From J089 sp964535735 (lineage in GTDB: Bacteria > Fidelibacterota > Marinisomatia > Marinisomatales > J089), in the NCBI GenBank assembly GCA_964535735.1, contig CAZHTM010000004.1, forward strand, positions 1 through 64,000: DNA of 64,000 nucleotides. The letters are read 5' to 3'. Both the position numbers and the translations under genes were made by a program. Positions 61,321-64,000 of the stretch are shown here, piece after piece. Positions within the stretch are counted from its first letter, which is position 1, and each line of letters starts with the position of its first letter. The notes below the pieces were generated by a model. It had not been told where the DNA came from. It was given only the letters and a program-made list of their open reading frames with translations, and ran no database searches.

Positions 61321-62382
61321 CTATGATCGTATCCACCGAATAATCTCCGGCAATGTAATCCGTTTCCCATACATTAAAATAGACATCTGGAATATTTTTC
61401 CTGAAATTTTCAACATTCCCCATATTGAGACAACCATTAAGACAAAAGCCACCAATTGTTCCCAAATTTCTATGGAAGATGTGCCGGCTCTGAGAACGAT
61501 AAGAAACGGTGTTATGGGGGGAATGAAAGTTACAATCCGGGTAACCAAGGCCGTTGGATTGGTGATAAAAAAGGTTGCCAATATAATGGGAACAATCATG
61601 ATCAGTGACACCATACCACTAATTTGCTGAGCTTCTTGTTCGGAATCGAAAACACTGCCCAGGGCCGCAAAAATAGCGGCATAAAAAATAAAACCCAGAA
61701 TGAAAAACACCATCATGGACAACAGAAAACTTATTTTGATTGTATCCAACCCCTGATAAATGGTCACCACAAATCCCACTGACAAATAGAAAAACAACTG
61801 GGTGAGCCCCAATGCACCTAAGCCTAGGATTTTACCGCGCATTAGTTGGCTGGGGGTCACAGCGGATAATAGGATTTCAATCATCCGGGATGATCGTTCT
61901 TCGATGACACTCCGGAGCAGGATTTGAGCCGAGAATAAAATGGTCATGTACAGAATCATCATGGCAATGAAGGGGATAAAGAAATCCACCAATTCATTAC
62001 TTTCGGTTGTTCCACCGGTTTTGGAAACCTGGAACGTATTCAGGCTGACNNNNNNNNNNNNNNNNNNNNNNNNNNNNNNNNNNNNNNNNNNNNNNNNNNN
62101 NNNNNNNNNNNNNNNNNNNNNNNNNNNNNNNNNNNNNNNNNNNNNNNNNTCTCCATTTTTAAGTCGATAATCTTCAGTCAATTGCTGGATATAAGCCTGT
62201 GCCAATTGACCGGTTTCGTCTAACAGGCCGATGGTTGTCTTTTCAGTGCTTTCGCCGCTCAGCAAAAGGGACGGCAGGATCATGCCTCCCAAAATAAAAA
62301 GTGGAATTACAACTGCTGTAAAAAGGAACAATTTCGATTTTACGCGCCGAATGTATTCCCATTTAAATATTTGGAAGATCAT
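61321..62382 (-). CDS. ABC-2 type exporter permease, NatB-like (contains assembly gap)
   Basis: A membrane permease, with 100 N at 62050-62149. The N-terminus (MIFQIFKWEYIRRVKSKLFLF, first helix, then a large outer domain) and the C-terminal six-helix region (FIPFIAMMILYMTILFSAQILLRSVIEERSSRMIEILLSAVTPSQLMRGKILG) fit the NatB/ABC2_membrane_3 family of sodium or drug exporters. Visible parts total about 320 residues; family members have about 400, so the real gap is larger than 100 bases. The ATG overlaps the ATPase gene stop (ATGA). Confidence 0.88.
   Translation of the reverse strand: MIFQIFKWEYIRRVKSKLFLFTAVVIPLFILGGMILPSLLLSGESTEKTTIGLLDETGQLAQAYIQQLTEDYRLKNGXXXXXXXXXXXXXXXXXXXXXXXXXXXXXXXXXXVSLNTFQVSKTGGTTESNELVDFFIPFIAMMILYMTILFSAQILLRSVIEERSSRMIEILLSAVTPSQLMRGKILGLGALGLTQLFFYLSVGFVVTIYQGLDTIKISFLLSMMVFFILGFIFYAAIFAALGSVFDSEQEAQQISGMVSLIMIVPIILATFFITNPTALVTRIVTFIPPITPFLIVLRAGTSSIEIWEQLVAFVLMVVSIWGMLKISGKIFQMSILMYGKRITLPEIIRWIRS
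62050..62149. other. Assembly gap (100 N)
   Basis: A run of exactly 100 N within the extracytoplasmic domain of the NatB-like permease. The size of the missing part is unknown. Confidence 0.98.
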
Positions 62383-63281
62383 GCGGCCCTCTCTTCCCCG
62401 GAGGCTTGAACTTCTGCGATGAATATTTCCTCCAAACTAGGAGGTGTGACAGAATAGGATTGAATTTCCACTTGATTGCTGATCCATTTCAAAAATGCTT
62501 GAGACTCAGATTTTAATGATCCTCGTAACCGATTTTTCCCCAAGTCAATATTATCCATGTAATGCTTTAAATCTTTTTCCGTGAGTTCACCTGAGAAAAA
62601 GATATCCACATTCCGGCGGTGATGCCTGGATTTAACCGAGTTAATGTCCCCTTCCACCACAATACGCCCCTGATTAATCAAACAGATCCGGTTACAGAGC
62701 CGTTCCACCTGTTCCATTTGATGAGTGGAAAACAGAATGGAGGCTCCTTTCGCACTCAAATCCTGAATGATATCCTTCATCAAAATCTGGTTAATGGGAT
62801 CCAATCCCGTGAAGGGTTCATCCAAAATGATCAACTGGGGATCATGGATTAAGGTCGCCATGAATTGGACCTTTTGCTGGTTTCCCTTCGATAATTCGCG
62901 AATATGGCGCTGCGCATAGGCATCCAACTCAAAGCGTTCTAACCACTGATGGACGGAACGATCGATTTCGGATGGAGCCACGCCTTTCAACACACCGAGG
63001 TACTTCAACACATCTGCCAGTTTCTCTTTTTGATATAATCCTCGTTCCTCGGGTAAATAGCCAAATTTTTTCCTGGGTATGGAGTTAATATCCTCTCCAT
63101 CCAGAGTAATGGTTCCGGAGTCGGGTTTGATAATTCCCATTAGCATTCGAATCGTGGTCGTTTTTCCGGCACCATTTGGTCCTAGGAAACCGTATATATC
63201 ACCAGGATTCACCTGAAAAGTAATTGAATCCACAGCTAATGTGTTTTGAAATTGCTTCCGAATCGAATCAACTTGAAGCAT
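62379..63281 (-). CDS. ABC exporter ATPase, NatA-like
   Basis: About 300 residues. Walker A GPNGAGKTT, Q-loop YLPEERGLYQKEKLADVLKYLG, signature LSKGNQQKV, Walker B LIILDEPFTGLDP, H-loop STHQMEQ, and a C-terminal DUF4162-like domain (about 215-300). The YLPEERGLY form is typical of NatA-like ATPases. The start at 63281 has an AAGG site 9 bases upstream and follows the upstream stop within 2 bases; a longer reading overlaps the phosphodiesterase gene and was rejected. Confidence 0.94.
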   Translation of the reverse strand: MLQVDSIRKQFQNTLAVDSITFQVNPGDIYGFLGPNGAGKTTTIRMLMGIIKPDSGTITLDGEDINSIPRKKFGYLPEERGLYQKEKLADVLKYLGVLKGVAPSEIDRSVHQWLERFELDAYAQRHIRELSKGNQQKVQFMATLIHDPQLIILDEPFTGLDPINQILMKDIIQDLSAKGASILFSTHQMEQVERLCNRICLINQGRIVVEGDINSVKSRHHRRNVDIFFSGELTEKDLKHYMDNIDLGKNRLRGSLKSESQAFLKWISNQVEIQSYSVTPPSLEEIFIAEVQASGEERAA

Positions 63282-63282
63282 A

Positions 63283-64000
63283 TTAAAAACCTTCCAAATA
63301 GGTAACCAATTTATCAACGACGCTACCATCTATTGGATGGGTAGGTTCAATGCCCAAGTAGCGGCTCAATGTGGGTGCAATATCTACCGTGGCCATTCGG
63401 TCGTTAAACTGAGATGTTTTGGTATTTGAACGGCAAAAATAGAGTGGAACATGTCGGTCGTAGGAATAGGGTGAACCATGGCCGGTTCCGAATGGATACT
63501 TCCACACCCAATTGCGTTTTTCCAAAGCCCAGGCGTCGGGACCGGCCTCATTGGTGGAATGACGTAACCAGTAGAGCAGTGAATCCTCCGGGGTAGCCTT
63601 CAAAATATCGTCCCTGAATAAAATTTGGTCAATTCCTGGAACTGGTTCAAAGTACGTTCGAATTGTCTCCAGAATCTCAGCGCGGGGGATTCGTGTTTGT
63701 GATAACAATTTATCATTAATATAAAAACCCGGTCCCTTAATGGCCACCAGCCCCTTGATACCGGTCTTTTTCACCAAATTATCTTCCAGCGCTTGAGAAG
63801 CCATTTTCCAAATTTTAGCATCAATCCGGCCCGCATTCTGGCGGTGAACATTCATAAGGTATTCCGGTAGAGGTAAGCCACCATGATCGGAGGTCTGGAT
63901 AAGCAACACCTGGTCTAAGCCTATCCCCTTATCCAACCAGTTTATGAATTCGCCTAACCTCCTATCTAACTTAATTTGCGAATCCATTGCTTCCTGTGAA
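63283..64000 (-). CDS. Alkaline phosphatase/phosphodiesterase-superfamily protein (N-terminus beyond window)
   Basis: The C-terminal 238 or so residues of a PafA/type I phosphodiesterase-like enzyme; the frame stays open to the window edge. Metal-binding motifs of the superfamily are visible: TSDHGG (about 25 residues into the visible part of the gene) and GTGHGSPYSYDRHVPLYF, then the common ending MATVDIAPTLSRYLGIEPTHPIDGS. The catalytic Thr/Ser region is outside the window. It precedes the NatAB-like exporter. Confidence 0.88.
   Translation of the reverse strand, partial: SQEAMDSQIKLDRRLGEFINWLDKGIGLDQVLLIQTSDHGGLPLPEYLMNVHRQNAGRIDAKIWKMASQALEDNLVKKTGIKGLVAIKGPGFYINDKLLSQTRIPRAEILETIRTYFEPVPGIDQILFRDDILKATPEDSLLYWLRHSTNEAGPDAWALEKRNWVWKYPFGTGHGSPYSYDRHVPLYFCRSNTKTSQFNDRMATVDIAPTLSRYLGIEPTHPIDGSVVDKLVTYLEGF

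Noticed and set aside
61190..61630. Plus-strand reading frame of 146 codons near trxA
   Set aside because: It is antisense to the NatB-like permease and crosses the trxA promoter; composition is that of a shadow frame.
1..64000. CRISPR arrays, transposons, prophage genes or attachment sites
   Set aside because: No regularly spaced repeats, transposase, integrase or phage structural genes were seen on either strand.

Overview
The window is a bacterial contig, most likely from the Fibrobacteres-Chlorobi-Bacteroidetes (FCB) superphylum; Candidatus Marinimicrobia (SAR406) is my best guess, from gene content only. Supporting signs are a PorV-like barrel beside a protein with a type IX secretion (Por) C-terminal sorting domain, a GWxTD-domain protein, a bL38/DUF4295-like small basic protein, a stand-alone GT5 domain of the type seen in Bacteroidetes, and many envelope TPR proteins, while ordinary Shine-Dalgarno sites are still in use. 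No phage, transposase, CRISPR array or clear laterally acquired island was seen. Three runs of exactly 100 N (38458-38557, 41309-41408, 62050-62149) are scaffold gaps inside coding sequence.

Layout, left end (1-13392): two tRNA-Ser genes, a bL38-like protein, a secreted RHS/Ig-like protein, then DUF819, DUF21-CBS, a YwaF-like membrane protein and a TolB-like/TPR protein, all on the minus strand. Next come the only plus-strand genes (a membrane-anchored unknown, a YkuE-like metallophosphoesterase, and a receiver-GGDEF-EAL protein) around a single-domain response regulator on the minus strand. A non-coding stretch of about 520 bases (12872-13392) follows.

From 13393 to 64000 every gene is on the minus strand, mostly packed with ATGA, TAATG or TTGA overlaps. 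In transcription order (right to left): a sulfatase/PafA-like phosphodiesterase (cut by the window end) with a NatAB-like ABC exporter; trxA-trxB with a degenerate ABC ATPase, an HDAC-family deacetylase, a double-PspC protein, an HldE1-type heptose kinase, a beta-propeller protein, GWxTD, a RecB/Cas4-like nuclease, RNase H and RmlA; the cell-shape operon mreB-mreC-mreD-mrdA-rodA followed by a CpoB-like protein, a GT5 remnant, a lipoprotein, an outer-membrane barrel, a TPR protein, glyA and a TatT-associated TRAP transporter; a T9SS-linked block (porV, inactivated M6 peptidase, peptidase-propeller-barrel fusion, DUF5683-like, bamD); then nadD, a CaCA antiporter, ftsEX, hrcA-grpE-dnaJ, a ComEA/pilin-like/PilM-like trio, rsmD, coaD, an FmdB-type zinc ribbon, icd (with an intrinsic terminator), and finally obg-dprA.

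Most of the window serves envelope construction, protein export and housekeeping. The most novel-looking parts are (1) the three-gene PilM-like/uncleaved pilin-like/ComEA-like set between dnaJ and rsmD, (2) the porV block with a PorV carrying two EF-hand loops, an M6 peptidase fold that has lost its zinc site, and a gluzincin-propeller-barrel fusion, and (3) several unusual control elements: a perfect 18-bp palindrome two bases before the TRAP operon start, a 12-bp stem masking the mreB start, and a 10-bp inverted repeat flanking the trxA promoter. All functions are read from sequence motifs by eye; no database search was run.
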